NCBI GenBank assembly: GCA_013368375.1
Contig: JAACJP010000017.1
Location: 124,001 to 188,000, forward strand
DNA length: 64,000 nt
Direction: 5' to 3'
Source: Tricholomella constricta
Lineage: Eukaryota > Basidiomycota > Agaricomycetes > Agaricales > Lyophyllaceae
Shown here: positions 1 through 11,960 of the stretch, piece by piece
Numbering within the stretch: the stretch's first letter is position 1
Layout of the letters: the number at the start of each line of letters is the position of its first letter
Position numbers and translations under genes: made by a program
Notes under the pieces: generated by a model
The model's database searches: none
Seen by the model: only the letters and a program-made list of their open reading frames with translations
Told to the model about the DNA's origin: nothing

Positions 1-338
1 ACCTCATGTTCCAGATGAGCTTTAATGCCATAATGACTTACTCCAATGGTAATCGCCATCGGATATGGAACGTTATTGTTTGAATAGATTGTGGAATTCA
101 AGTGACCTCGCCTGTAGAGAGATGTGGGGTAACTTGGCAGACTTTGCCAGATAAGAGAGACAACGAGCTCGAGACGGATTGGGAGGCAATGGGGCCGATC
201 TGAAATTTCTTGGCCCGGATTCCGATGCATGAATTAAACTCAACAATGAAAAACAACGAGCCGTCTGTTGTTTACTCGTTGTTTCTGGGCACACGTCTCA
301 TTTTCTTTCAGGCAACTCTTTCCGTTTCAGCTAATACT

Positions 339-2987
339 ATGGCGTCGACTTCTAGGCTTCCCGCACCTTCTACCAAGGAACGAACTTCAGAAACTCAAAG
401 ACCAATCCATGGCCAGAAACGCCTTCGAACGAAGGAACCGGAGTCTCAATCAACACCCACAGAACTTAAGCGATGCCTCTTCGATAAACTGCCTTATGAG
501 CTCTTAGCTGAAATCTTTATCTTTACGGGATCCCCCAGTGATGTCCTCGCGGTCGCGCGTTGCAGCAAGTTCTTCTGCGCAACGCTCGTGAACCCATCTT
601 CGCAATTTATATGGAGATCCGTTCGCAAAACGTATTCCTTCCCCCCACCTGAGCCCATGTCGATCTTCACGGAGCCTTCTTACGCCGCGTTTCTGTTTGG
701 GGGTGGGCCTTGTGAGGTGCGCGTGGTCGTTTCAATGTTTGCCTCTTTTCAAGTCTGATGTGTGGCTTCTAGGTTTGCACAAAGCAGACGGAGGCAATGT
801 ATCACTCCTTCGGTATACGATTACGGCTATGTCGTGATGTAAGTCGTCACCCCTTCCTTTGTGAAGCGCTGTTGACCCTCGAATCTTTCTAGCACCGGTG
901 TACGGCCAAACTTATCTCGAGCGAGTGAGGCATCTTTTGCGCCTTTGAATTTCGCAAATTGACTATGAGCATAGTGTCCTGAAGAAGACGGATCGCTTGT
1001 TGGGTCAAGATTCCATGGTTGGGCAGTGTCTGCCATATATAGAATCTAACCAGTGCTTTTGTGCGTCCTGTCGATTTTCTATAGACGATCTCCATAACTG
1101 ATAACCTACAATGAAGTGCCTAACGCATTTGGTACGACCCTAGTCTCTGCGGACAAGCTTTTCACTGATACCTGAAGTTAGGCCGCTCCAGATCCAAGAT
1201 TTTCCGAGCGGGGGATTGGCAAAGCGAGGTCGTCGACTGCGCTGCCGGTCCTCAGGACTACGTGAAAGTGAGCAACTTCTCTTGGATCCGATTACCGACA
1301 TGTTTTAAATAAGCTCAAAACTAGCGGAATGAGAAAAACATCGCGTTTACCAAATCGTACATGAAGGTGCGTGCTTCGTAGCTTCGGAGACATTCGGTGA
1401 CGGGGAAGATCAGTTTTGCGAATTGCTGTACGACTGGAACGAGGTGCGGCAGACGTTGTACCAAAGCAACGTGCTGGCGAATGAAACTTTGTGAGTGATA
1501 TCTACTGTGTCTCTCCCCGCTTAAGGTGTTCCAGTGCGAAAGATTTGGCGAAAAAACACGGTTGGGATTATTGGGACATGATGAATGCAACACCATACGG
1601 ATCTCTCCACCGACTCAGAAACAGAAGAATTGAGAACGTCGCCCAAGACGGCGAGTAATAATCGCAGTATATTCCCCCATCCCTGCTCATTGCTACAACC
1701 ACAGATTATGACGTGATAGCTTCAGAGGTTGACATTTCGCTCCTCAGGCTTGCCGAGACACGGAAGCGCAAGGCCCAAGAGGCTCTTTACTCGGAGAATC
1801 GCGAGTCTGTCGCTCAGCACTACCAGAGGCTGCGATCTAAGCAACCTCCGGTAATATTGCCATCATTGCCGGTGTTCCGACGACTCCCTGTCGTGGCCAT
1901 GCTTCAGGGTTCTTCTCCATCAACAGTAGGCGAAGGACCTTCCAAAGTCTCTGAGGCGTTGCAGAAGGAGAAATTTGTCATCGAGCGCCTCGAGACAGAG
2001 CTGAAAATGTGGAGGATGCAGGCGAAGGAGGATCTTGGAACCGTTCTTGGATATCCCAATTGGCGCACAGCGAGTACGAAAGTGTTGCATCCGGTGGAGA
2101 GAATCACGGCGCGTTTTCTTTGCGCGGTTTGCTCGAAAGTACAAATCCGGTATCGTGATGACGGATGCTTGGACTTTGCAGGCGCCTGTGCGCATCTGTG
2201 TCGGGGGATCAAGAAGCAGAAGAAAGATGATGAAGTTTGGAAGCCACAGAGGTTCATCAAGGATGACAAAGTTTGTTTTCTATCTACGGCTGTTAGGTGC
2301 TATTGATGTTTAGACTTGGCGATCAGGCTTCCGCTGCACTTTCAACGGTCCTCGCGCTGTGCAAGGCTGATGTAACGCTTGCCGAGGCTCGAGCACGGGT
2401 TGCGGCACTGGGTGATACAATTCTTTGTACATCATGTGAATCGGGGCTGTTACTAAATCCGAAGTCCATTGTAAGTCGAGTTCCCATTTCTTTTCCTGTC
2501 TCCATTCAAACTCGATATTCCAGGTTGGTCACTCTCATCGGCATGACAACATGCAAATGAGGTTGATGTCGAGTGAAGAAGCTGCCAGCTATCAGGAATA
2601 TCCTCTTGTATCGTCTCTCGTGTGGACCCTCGCCGGCCCCGAACGCCGAGTGAAAGCAGCACGCGCAAAGGTCAACTTTGGATGTCGACACTGTTTAAAC
2701 GCACAACGGAAGGTGACACAGGGAAACGACCAGCAGTTGCCGTCCGAAAGCTCAGTAGAAGAGAGCGATAAAACCAAACGACTAGCCAGAGGACCCAAAG
2801 CGGAGAAGACCCGTTTCTCGTTCAATGGCCTCTGGTCCCATTTGAAGGCAAAGTAAGTTGCTTTTTCGCAAAGCGCTCCATGTTTGTTGCTGAGAGTGTA
2901 TATAGGCACGGGATTGATGATGTTCGCGATGAGGATGTCTATGTCTTTGAGCCCATCGATCTTAAAGTTTTGGCGAATTCGAAGTAG
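339..2987 (+). CDS. F-box domain protein with CxxC pairs, multi-exon
   Basis: An N-terminal F-box is seen at about residues 45-90 (core LPYELLAEIF, followed by an aliphatic helix ending in CSKFF and an IW motif). F-box proteins normally bind Skp1 and present substrates to an SCF ubiquitin ligase; that role is inferred from the family. The start at 339 is the ATG just before the Ser/Thr-rich leader. The first exon ends near 716 and joins GTTTGC at about 773, giving CEVC. Later exons cover about 1713-2270, 2300-2475, 2524-2851 and 2906-2987. The last junction is clean: AAGGCAAA plus GCACGG. Further CxxC pairs (CAVCSK, CTSCES, CRHCLN) lie in the C-terminal half and may form a zinc-binding fold. 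The stretch 850-1700 and the junction near 2270-2315 could not be resolved exactly. The family assignment is good; the substrate is unknown. Confidence 0.7.
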
Positions 2988-3567
2988 GACGAGGGGTTTC
3001 AGAGAAGACATCACTTCATTCTTTGCCTGGAGATTTTGAAGTGCTTCAATTTTGCGCTCGTCTTTCGTCTGTTTTGCTAGGCAATGTATGAAATCATCTC
3101 TGAAGTTATCGTTGTATGTACAATATATAGTTTCGACTTAGTCACGGTGGGAACTTATATAAAAGATCGACTCTCATCTGTACTAAGATCGGCTACCGGA
3201 GACTAGTGGGAAGTTGTTCGCTCCCAAATTGCTGAGACGATGACCTTATTGTCGAGAAAGTAGACTGTCACAGTTCTAAGTTACTTTAGTAAGTTGCAAA
3301 TCGCTGAGCTCTTCAGAGCCATGCGCCAACGGTCTTCTCCGGGAACAAGCCTGAGGCTGCCACAACGGAGGAGGAGAGAAGTTGTTAACATTTACGCAAA
3401 TGGCGCTGGCCACATCCTTGCTCTCTTCAAGAAAGACGACAGCTACATTCATAACGAGAGGGGCATTCAGGAAAATATACAAGATGGAATCGACATGATT
3501 CTAGCCCCTCAATGAATGGATTATCGATTAATCTTCAATGGTCATCTCAGCGTGAAATGCAAGCATC
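2988..3567. other. Intergenic, no clear gene
   Basis: This lies between the F-box gene and tRNA-Asn. A 73-codon open frame on the plus strand (3294-3515) ends in an acidic helix-like stretch, but it has no recognisable domain and no upstream exon could be joined to it. Otherwise nothing is seen. Confidence 0.4.
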
Positions 3568-3656
3568 TGTCCCGTGGCTTAGTTGGTTACGGCGTCCGAC
3601 TGTTAACACTACACTCTCCAATCGGAAGATCGAGAGTTCAAGTCTCTCCGGGACAG
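3568..3656 (+). tRNA. tRNA-Asn(GTT) with 15-nt intron
   Basis: The cloverleaf folds by eye. The acceptor stem TGTCCCG pairs with CGGGACA. The D arm is GCT...GGC, the anticodon stem TCCGA pairs with TCGGA, and the T arm is GAGAG-TTCAAGT-CTCTC. The anticodon loop is C-T-GTT-A, and a 15-nt insertion at 3606-3620 separates positions 37 and 38, the standard place for a nuclear tRNA intron. A T-run begins right after the gene (from about 3658) and would serve as the RNA polymerase III terminator. Confidence 0.93.
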
Positions 3657-4575
3657 TATTTTTTTTCCCGACCTTCCAGTTATGGCGCTCTCAGGGTCTT
3701 CAACACCTGGAGCATCCACCACGTCTTCAGCAGACCTGCCTCGAAAGCTTGTGCCTTTGAACCTAGCTACGTATGACTGACTCCATGTTCCTGCACACTC
3801 CCAACTCTTCGCTGGATCTTCTGAACTTCCCAGACGCGTCAAAACTCAAAGATTAAGTCACCATGCGGGCCGTTGTGCCGCTGATCCCTTCCAGTCGATA
3901 AGTACTTCCTCTCACATGGCGGACGCTCGGATTGTCTTATATGTGTCGCCCATGCGTCCCACGGGATCAGTCAAGAACTCGTCTCACGCGCAGTTATCAA
4001 TTCTTAGTCTGCGTGGCATACTACATCTGAAACTCATCGCTGCCTTAACCTTCTCGTCTATCTCAGCATTATCGCCTGTTGTGATCCCGCACCTCTTTTC
4101 ACCATGCGTTGCATCAGTCACGAGCATGACATACGTGTGATAAAGGTGGGATGGATTCGAGGGTGATCTGTGAAGCAGCCTGAAGCCGCCCGTCATGTGT
4201 AGCTAGATCGTCCGACGCGACACCCTCGAAGCTTGACACAAGTAAGTATATTTCTATCATCCGCATTCAACTTCCTTCACGAACGCTTCGAAAAGCTCAC
4301 CAGCGGCCTTAAACATAACATTCTAGTGATACCAACCTTTTCCCCGTTTTCTGACTTCGGGAGGACCAATGCGGAGAGACTTTGGTTGAAAAAACATGCG
4401 GAAAATCTACCTTCGACTTCTCTTTCGATACCCGATGAAGAATTTACGCACACGCTGATGGCGAGCACACGTCAGATACATATTCACCTGATCCGACTCG
4501 TTCTCTGGGATGCTATAAGAGATATCGGTCCACTTTGCCTGGCGACTACAGTTAAAGCTGCTCCCTGTGTCCATC
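3657..4575. other. Intergenic, upstream of GH47 gene
   Basis: No gene is recognised in this roughly 0.9 kb. The open frames present (for example 3916-4140 and 4233-4688) lack codon bias or a domain. The distal part is probably the promoter of the mannosidase gene. Confidence 0.4.
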
Positions 4576-7090
4576 ATGGTGCTCTCTCGCCGCGCTTCCC
4601 TTGCCCTAGCGTTATCGTTGCCCATTTCTTTTGCGGCCAATGTGCAGAAGGATGGCCTGGTACTACCTCCCGACGCTGGCATACATAAAGCCGCTGTGCA
4701 GCAGATCTTCGAAGACAGCTACTCAGCATACAAGTACCTCACGCTCGCCTTGGTGTCCGAAAGCGCTACATTGAAATGTCGATTTACAGGCAGTTTGCTT
4801 TTGGTCACGATGATCTATCTCCCATAAGCCAAGGTTGTTGCTCCTGAAAGTGGAGATGCTATCCCCTTGCTGATTCCCTGCAGGCTTCTCAGACGGTCGC
4901 AACGGCTGGGGTGCAACTATCGTGGACTCGCTGAGCACGATGGTATGTTCAGCTGTACCTTGAGGCACCGATGTTTACTTCGCATGCACTCAATAGTACA
5001 TCATGGGCTTGGACGTGCGTTTATTCTCTTGTATTTTAGTTTTATAATGTGCGCACTTCGCTAACTCTGAATAGGATCTCTTTCTTGAAGCAGTTGACTT
5101 CTCGAGCAAGATTGACTTTAGCAGATCGAAGACGTCTGGCACAGTAAGGTCAGCTTTTGCGCACATGTCACACGTCGCACGTTTGAGCTGACAGCCCTTC
5201 AGCGTCTTCGAGACCACCATTCGTTATCTCGGCGGGCTTTTGAGTGCCTATGAACTCAGTGGCAATCAATATCCTGCCCTGCTTCAGAAGGCGAAAGAAG
5301 TCGCTGACAAGATGGCGTTCGCATGGGTCGGGGTGAGTGTTACGTTTTTGTACCGAGCCTTACGTGCAGGATCTGAATGTGCGGCAGAACAACGACATCC
5401 CATTCGGATTCCTCGATTTCTCTAGAAATTCTCCAACCGTTTCTGGCGTAATTCCCTACTTCAGACCCCAGCTTGATACCAGAACTAATCCAGACTACTA
5501 GTCCAACATCGCAGAGGCCGGGACAGTACGTTTTTCTGTATCAATAGCTGTTCTCATATTTGACTTCGATTGCAATGCTTAGCTTGCTCTGGAGTGGGCT
5601 ACATTGGCACTACACACAGGCAACCAAACGTACTCAGACCTCGCTGTGAAATCTCTTCGGCACATCGCAAACCTTGTACGTACTATGGCTGCCTTACTTT
5701 TGCGCAGATATCTGACATCTACATCACAGGCTGCTCCACTTCCAGGTACACATTCTCGAGACTCCGTGTGTGTAGCATGGCTAAGCAATGTTATCAACAG
5801 GTTTGGCTGCACAAGGAATTGATCCATCTACAGGAGCCTTTATTGGAGGCTACGTCGTGAGTGTATTCCACCTATGGTCAATATGGAAATATCATGCTCA
5901 TATGTTCCGGCCAATAGTCATGGGGTGGCGGCTCTGATAGCTACTTCGAGTACTTGATCAAGCATGCACGCCTGTCGAACACTAACGACCCTCTGTTCGC
6001 TGATACATGGCTCACGGCCGTCGACTCCTCGATCAAGACCCTCTTGAGAGTAAGCTCATCCTTGTGTGTTTCTATCCACCGTTTACCCCTATCTGAACCC
6101 TCCCTTTCATAGACTTCGACCGTTGGCAATCATGTATACCTCGCTGACTTTGACTCGTCGCGGAGGATCCGACACGTCAGCTCACATCTGGCATGCTTCC
6201 ATGGAGGGAACTGGATTTTCGGTGCGTCAACTCGCCACCAACTTATAAGTGAAGCTTGAGATTCTAATACTATGATGCAGGTGGAAAGTTGCTGAACAAT
6301 CAAACTATCGTCGACATTGGTCTGCAGCTAGTCGATGCATGCTGGAACACCTATGCCAGCACCGCGTACGTTTCCCAACTCGTCCCTTCCGATAACTCCA
6401 CTCAATGTTTTTGGTGACTAGAACCGGCATCGGGCCTGAAGGCTTTGCATTTATTTCCTCGGACGGCGAGTTTACCGGTGGTAACACGCCCAGCACCTCC
6501 CAGCGCAACTTCAATGCGCAACACGGATACTACATCACTTCTAGCCCATATATCCTGCGCCCTGAGGTGCTCGAGTCGAACTTTTATGCTTATCGCGCGA
6601 CAGGCGACACGAAATACCTTGATCGCGCCGCCAGCGCCATCGACAGCTTCAACACGTTCCTGAGGACGCCTACGGGCTTTGCAGGGCTGAACAATGTGAA
6701 CAGTGCGAATTCCGGAAAGATTGATGATACGGAGAGCTTCTGGTTCGCAGAGGTGCTCAAGTACTTGTAAGTATTGCCTCCTTGCTTGTTTCAGGGTGAG
6801 CTGGGATTGATAGGTTTGGAACAGGTACCTCACGTTCGATGACCCCAACCACATCAGCTTGGATGACTGTTAGCTCCTCTTCGTTTCTTGGCTAGCAACT
6901 TTACTAACTCCCTGCCTATGCAGATGTGTTCAACACTGAAGCCCATCCATTCAAGGCACCCCACGCAAAGAGCAGCTATGGTACCAGCAGGATTCTCCCT
7001 GGAAAGCCCTTCGCCGTTCAGTCCGGCCCTCCACTTCCCGAGATCAGTCCCAGCCGATTCCAGCGTGGCCGCACACAAACCCAGTTGTGA
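4576..7090 (+). CDS. Secreted class I alpha-1,2-mannosidase (GH47)
   Basis: Glycoside hydrolase family 47 enzymes trim alpha-1,2-linked mannose from N-glycans in the ER/Golgi or as secreted enzymes. The N-terminus ([19 protein letters not shown]) is a signal peptide, and there is no membrane anchor like that of the ER-resident form. Family landmarks appear in order through about ten or more short exons: a [10 protein letters not shown] block, a [16 protein letters not shown] block, a [16 protein letters not shown] block, then [13 protein letters not shown] (about 5930), CFHGGNW, and near the C-terminus [19 protein letters not shown] followed by VFNTEAHPF. The last two are strongly conserved GH47 signatures containing acidic catalytic and calcium-binding positions. 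The stop is at 7088-7090. Introns are all about 50-60 nt. The organisation resembles secreted fungal 1,2-alpha-mannosidases, so secretion is likely but not shown. Confidence 0.92.
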
Positions 7091-7269
7091 GGCTACCGCA
7101 GGCTTGCCATGCTGTAGTCTTATTGCCTGTATTGTAGGATTTGCAAGCGTGAACAAAGAAACGAGTATACCGTCTCTCAGAGTTCGCATATAAGTAATCA
7201 ATTCGAAGAACAGGCTCATGACAGCATGGTTTCATGTTCTATGTTCCTGGATTATACAGCAATACAGCT

Positions 7270-8270
7270 TTACTTGCGGCCAACTCTACGGTCCCCAATT
7301 TTGGAAAGTGCCTGCTTGCCTGTGAAGATAGTGACAAGGGCGAGTACTCCGCCGTATGAAAGAACCTGTCCGAGCTTGAGGTCGACCCAATACCAGACCA
7401 AGAGTGATTCAAATGCGCCGAGGGTCAGGATAAAGGGGAAGATGCCTGGTGAGAAGAGGTGCACGGCACGAGGGGCAACTTGGCCCCACTGAAACAGCGT
7501 GTGAGCATCCGTTCGAATAAGGTATTGAAGAGGAGGCACGTACCAAGCCGAGGAGGACTATCCAGGGAGCAAGGACTGCGATGCAGGCTAATGCGGAAAT
7601 GGGACGGGGTGGGAGCTTCTGCTCGGGGCGGAAGGTATGGTGAATTTCAGGAAGAGGGTGGAACGACGCTTCGTCTGGGTGGGCCGGGACTGGGTGCGAC
7701 GCGGGAACGATCAAATCAAAGAGAGAGAGCGCGAGAGGTGAGTATGTGGATGAGCCGATCAGAAGAGACACTTGGAGAGGCGCGTCGGAGGTAGGAGGAA
7801 GTGACAGCGGAGGTCTGGCCATGTTCTACAGCAATGTTTTCAGCGTTAGTTGGCTGGAGTTGGAGAAGGCACACAATGAGTGAATCGTACCAGCTCGAAC
7901 TTGGCCTTTCCGCCATTCGTCACGCGGATAGGTTGAATGCCTTCCTCGCCAGAATTTTGGTCGTAGAATCTGAGGAATGTCTGATGCGGTTGGACGCCTT
8001 TTCCGCTCTCCTTGTCGATGACTTGGAATGTCAGCTTTAGAACATCATCTTTTGTAAGTGTCACTGGTATTGACGAGGCATGGGCTAATGAGATACTACA
8101 AAGCGTGAGACGTCAGCGCACAGCTGTTAGGAATGCCGGCGAAATCCCTACGGTTCTGAGCGTAATTGAGAACCTGTTGACGAGGAAACAGTGAAACGAG
8201 GGGACTGGAGTGTGAGTACGGCAGCCTGTGCTCCAGCAACGAGCAGCGCTATGATGGGAAGAGAGAACAT
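7270..8270 (-). CDS. SWP1: OST subunit Swp1 / ribophorin II
   Basis: This is a subunit of the ER oligosaccharyltransferase, which transfers the lipid-linked glycan to Asn residues of nascent proteins. The start at 8270 gives a signal peptide (MFSLPIIALLVAGAQAAV). A luminal beta-rich domain follows, including KDDVLKLTFQVIDKESGKG and the PHQTFLRFYD motif typical of ribophorin II. Next come an LQVSLLIGS strand and three C-terminal hydrophobic helices. The last ends in SYGGVLALVTIFTGKQAL, a hallmark of the family, before a basic tail and stop. Introns are short (for example about 8095-8145 and 7825-7895). At roughly 270-280 residues it matches the short fungal form rather than animal ribophorin II. 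It lies on the opposite strand from the GH47 gene, tail to tail, with about 180 bp between the stops. Confidence 0.88.
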
Positions 8271-8371
8271 TGCAGTGGTCACTGGTGAGGAGCGCCAAGT
8301 CGTCGTGTTCCCTGAATTTACACGTCATCACATGCCTCGATCAGAAAGATGAACATGCTCGAAATCAGAAC

Positions 8372-8458
8372 GTCTCGATAGCTAAGTGGTATAGCATGCG
8401 ATTGCAGTTGCGTTTGCAACATATCGCAGGGTCCGGTGTTCGAACCACCGTCGGGACT
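8372..8458 (+). tRNA. tRNA-Cys(GCA) with intron
   Basis: The acceptor GTCTCGA pairs with TCGGGAC. The D arm is GCTAAGTGGTATAGC and the anticodon stem TGCGA pairs with TCGCA. The loop starts T-T-GCA-G and is interrupted by about 15 nt before the closing A. The T arm CGGTG-TTCGAAC-CACCG is perfect. A T-rich run (TTCTTTTTC) follows at once and fits a Pol III terminator. Confidence 0.93.
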
Positions 8459-8869
8459 TCTTTTTCAAATTCATCACAAACGGGCTCGCATGACGATGGC
8501 ATTTTTGAAGTTAAGTACTGCATCTTCAAGGACGAAAGCGCCAAGAACTACTTAGAACCTCCCGTTTACATACCCTCATTAGACTGACTATTGCTCTACC
8601 CCGTCTCGTCTCGCCTAACTTTTTCCCCTTCCTCAGCTCCCGCCTTTTTCATCTTCTTCCCAGCCTTCCTTCCTGCAATCCCTCCTTGCCGTGTCATCCA
8701 CTACGCCAGCCGCCTTCTCGATTCCTTCACGAGTCGAGTTGTGGACCCAGGATCTAGATCGAAAATGCTCGACGCAAACCAGGTTCATTAAAAAATACAT
8801 ATATTTAGACGTTTTGAGGGACCAAAGATAGCCAAGGATGTGCCGCTCGCAGGTCCATAATTCAAAATG
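8459..8869. other. Intergenic, pyrimidine-rich, no gene
   Basis: This lies between tRNA-Cys and the 3' end of the Elongin C gene. It contains C/T-rich stretches around 8590-8700 but no coding exon that could be supported. Confidence 0.4.
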
Positions 8870-9469
8870 TTATACTTTCCAAAAACAATCAGATCAGAGA
8901 ACCAAGTATGGAACCAACAAAGTGGAGCTTACATTCATGGTAATCAGCAGCGAGAAGCCTTCACGTAGTCAACAAACGCATCGCGACGGATAGAATATGT
9001 CATCACTCACAGCTCCAGCACGATTTCAGGAGGAAGGCGCTCCATAAACTCGTGGACGGGGATGTCCTCCTTGGGCCCAACAGTTTCGTAGTGCGCCCTG
9101 AATGCCATATACTCCAGCATCTTTTCGACGATAATCCCACTATGGCGGCTGCATAAGAGGTTGCGTAGGGCAAGACCAGGTAATCTATGGCTTACCGCTG
9201 CATGACAGGACACGTCCGGGTAATGGCTTCGGCGTAATTGCCTGTAATTATGGAGGAACGGTCAGTGGCGCGTCATAAGAGCCACAAGAAAGGTGCCACA
9301 CACTCTCCGTGTCTAACATATTTTTCATCGTCCCGCTGACGTTCGCGACCTTTCGCTTGACGATGTAAGAAAAACCATCGGTGCTGGTGACGCGTATCCA
9401 GTCCGTATCATTCGCCTGGGATAAGTGAACTTCAATTTCTATGCTTGTCATCTTTGAATGTGCAATCAT
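8870..9469 (-). CDS. ELC1: Elongin C (SKP1/BTB fold adaptor)
   Basis: Elongin C adapts SOCS-box/Elongin A-type substrate receptors to cullin ubiquitin ligases and also works in RNA polymerase II turnover. Exons read WIRVTSTDGFSYIVKRKVA, then SGTMKNMLDTE, then NYAEAITRTCPVMQR, then GIIVEKMLEYMAFRAHYE, EDIPVHEFMERL, PPEIVLEL and LAADYHE. This order and spacing matches Elongin C end to end, including the IPEF-like and EIALELLMAA-like segments. Introns fall near 9252-9310, 9140-9195 and 8968-9010. The start could be 9469 or, more likely, the second ATG at 9451 (MTSIEIE). The final junction is uncertain: the stop may be at 8870 after one more intron, or near 8890 if the frame reads through. Confidence 0.82.
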
Positions 9470-9644
9470 ACGCGCATGTCAATATCTTCTGTCATCTTGG
9501 CGGGCGGGCGGGGACTGAGTCAACACCCAAGGTGTCTTGGCCACTGGAGACTTGTTGAAAATTCAAAGGTTTGAGGGTACCATTCTGAAATTTAAAGCCG
9601 TGGGAAACCCAAAAAGACTTTCTACGTCTGACGGTGGCTGCCAT

Positions 9645-9730
9645 GTCTCAATGGCTAAGTGGTATAGCATGCGATTGCAGTGACATGAAACTCCATCGCA
9701 GGGTCCGGTGTTCGAAAAACCGTTGGGACT
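9645..9730 (+). pseudogene. Damaged tRNA-Cys(GCA) copy
   Basis: This is a third tRNA-Cys-like sequence. Its acceptor GTCTCAA pairs with TTGGGAC (a compensated change), the D arm is intact and the anticodon loop is T-T-GCA-G with a different intron. In the T arm it reads CGGTG-TTCGAAA-AACCG. The near-invariant G53-C61 pair is therefore lost, and the B box needed for TFIIIC binding is altered. There is no close T-run; the nearest is about 15 nt downstream. It is probably inactive, although the compensated acceptor suggests it was functional for some time. Confidence 0.7.
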
Positions 9731-9787
9731 GGAGAAGGTCAGATTTTTTCCTTGCCAATTCAAGCCGCTAAAAACGACAAAAAAACA

Positions 9788-9874
9788 AGTCCCGACGGTG
9801 GTTCGAACACCGGACCCTGCGATATGTTGCAAACACAACTGCAATCGCATGCTATACCACTTAGCTATCGAGAC
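9788..9874 (-). tRNA. tRNA-Cys(GCA) with intron, second intact copy
   Basis: On the reverse strand it reads as an almost exact copy of the gene at 8372. The acceptor, D, anticodon and T arms are the same, and the intron differs by one base (TTGTG instead of TTGCG). Flanking sequences are unrelated to those of the first copy. A T-run on the minus strand directly below 9788 can terminate Pol III. It lies head-to-tail opposite the damaged copy at 9645, only 57 bp away. Confidence 0.92.
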
Positions 9875-9992
9875 TTGCCTGATCAAGGGACAGAAATATA
9901 TACCATTGCTTGCCAATATAGAAAGCATCACGAACGCGTGGACGCGTCACCTCAAAACAATTCTTGCTCTCAACTTCATCTCACCAATCATC

Positions 9993-11726
9993 ATGGCCGA
10001 CGTCGAGATGAAAGCAGCAGAAACGAAGGGAAAAGACCAGAACAAGAAAGATGAGAAGACACCAGAAGATGCTCCAAAGCCTGCGCCCCTCTCTCCTGTT
10101 GCCGAAATCAAGTCCAACATTGCCCTCATCGAGAGAGCCGTCTCGACAATGGAGCCGCGCTTTACACACCGTGTCTTACGCACTTTGACCGCTCTTCGGA
10201 AACGAATCGATGCTACAGTACTTAGGAATGCCATTGAGCAAGTCTACACGAAGGGTACGTATTCCTTCTGCTCCATTCGGCCTCAAGCTCAGGCCTTTTG
10301 CAGACGTTCCCGAGAAGAAAACTTTGCTTTCGTGGCTTCCAGAAGAATCAGCCACCGAACAATCAATGGAGGTCGACTCTTCTGCAATACCTGCCAAAAT
10401 ATCCACTACGCCTTCGCCCTCTGTACCTGTGCCAGAAGGCGAGATTTACCTCCGCCTTCTTATCCTACACTACCTCCACATATCTCCGGCGACATATGCG
10501 AATGCCATGAGACTCGCGGTGGAGACCGTTGAGAAGATGCAAGCACTGAATCGCAGAAGTATGGATCCCATCGCTGCCAAAATCTGGTTTGCAGTTGAGA
10601 GGACATATGAGCTCGGTGGCGAGTTGGCTAACGCGAGACCGTATGTACCTCTTTCTGTCATTTCCTTGCCCTTTCTCTGAAACTTTGGTAGACTGTTCCT
10701 TGCCGCGCAAAGGACCGCGTCGTTACGTCACGACGACGAAACACAGGCTTCACTCATTAACCGTCTCCTCCGCAATTACGTCCACTACAACTTGTATGAC
10801 CAGGCAGATAAGCTTGTCTCAAAAACGACTTTCCCCACCTCCGCCAGCAACCCCCAGTTCGCCCGGTACCATTATTACTTGGGCCGGATCAAGGCTGTAC
10901 AGCTCAACTACAGTGAAGCCCACACAAACCTCCAACAGGCCATTCGACGCTCTCCTCAGCCTAAAACCGCGCCTGGATTCTATCAAGCCGTCCACAAAAT
11001 CTTCATCGTTGTGGAGCTCCTGATGGGCGAAATTCCAGAACGAAGCCTGTTCAGGCATCCTGTTCTCGAGAAGGCTCTAGTAGCGTACTTCGACATCGTC
11101 AAGGGTGAATTACCTCATCCTAACTATGTTATTTATCAATACTGATCTTGCGCAACAGCGGGGGTCCGCACGGGCTCCCTCTCCCAATTCCAAGCCACGC
11201 TCACGAAACATGCCGCGCAATTCGAAGCAGATAAGACATATACCCTCATCGTACGGCTGCGCCAGAACGTCATCAAAACGGGTATCCGTAGGCTCTCACT
11301 CTCTTACTCCCGGATCTCGCTCCGCGACATTTGCTTGAAGCTCCACCTAGACTCGGAGGAGGACGCAGAGTACATCGTCGGGAAGGCCATTCGCGACGGC
11401 GTCATTGAGGGCCGGATCGTGCACGAGAAGGGGTGGATGGAGTGCAGCACGCAGAAGGACGGGTACGGCCCTGAGGTTAGCGAGGTGTTCGGGCGCCGCA
11501 TTGCATTCTGTTTGGAACTCCACAATGAGAGTATAAAGGTATGGGGCTTCACGTTCTTTCTATTGCGCATGAGGCTCACGTTGGCGCGCTTCAGGCTATG
11601 AGATACCCGTTGAATGCTCATCGGAAAGAACTTGCTGCTGCCGAGGGTGCGCGTGAGCGGGAGAAGGAGCTCGCTAAGGAGATTCAAGGCGGAGATCTTG
11701 ACGAAGATATGGGCGGGGATTTCTGA
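9993..11726 (+). CDS. RPN3: 26S proteasome regulatory subunit Rpn3 / PSMD3
   Basis: Rpn3 is a PCI-domain scaffold of the proteasome lid. The start at 9993 (MADVEMKAAETKGKDQNKK) gives an acidic/basic leader. The helical body follows (EPRFTHRVLRTLTALRKRI, LRNAIEQVY, EIYLRLLILHYL, RNYVHYNLYDQADKLVSK, YYLGRIKAVQLNYSEAHTNL). The PCI winged helix near the C-terminus reads RRLSLSYSRISLRDICLKL, EDAEYIVGKAIRDGVIEGRI and GWMECSTQKDGYGPEVSEVF, all highly conserved in PSMD3. Introns near 10255-10302, 10640-10691, 11104-11158 and 11540-11594 join in frame. The protein is about 490 residues, as expected, ending in an acidic DEDMGGDF tail. Confidence 0.95.
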
Positions 11727-11960
11727 CGACACTTTGTAGATAAATGTCGTGTTATCATATTCTTTCCAAATCAATTTTCCGGCATATCGAGTCTCGACTT
11801 GATGAGCAGTTTAGCTTACCTAATTCTCGGAAGGGAGAATCGGAAAAGGTTCCCGGACTCCATCCTCCACAAATTTATACCCCTGCGGCCTTCTTCCATG
11901 TCATTCATAACCCGGTTTATCCGAAGTCTCAGGCCTGTGAGATTCGCGGTCCCTTCCTAG

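Noticed and set aside
9752..10054. Open frames running through the tRNA-Cys copies
   Set aside because: Apparent protein similarity between the frames around 8270-8587 and 9563-9931 is only the translated tRNA-Cys sequence.
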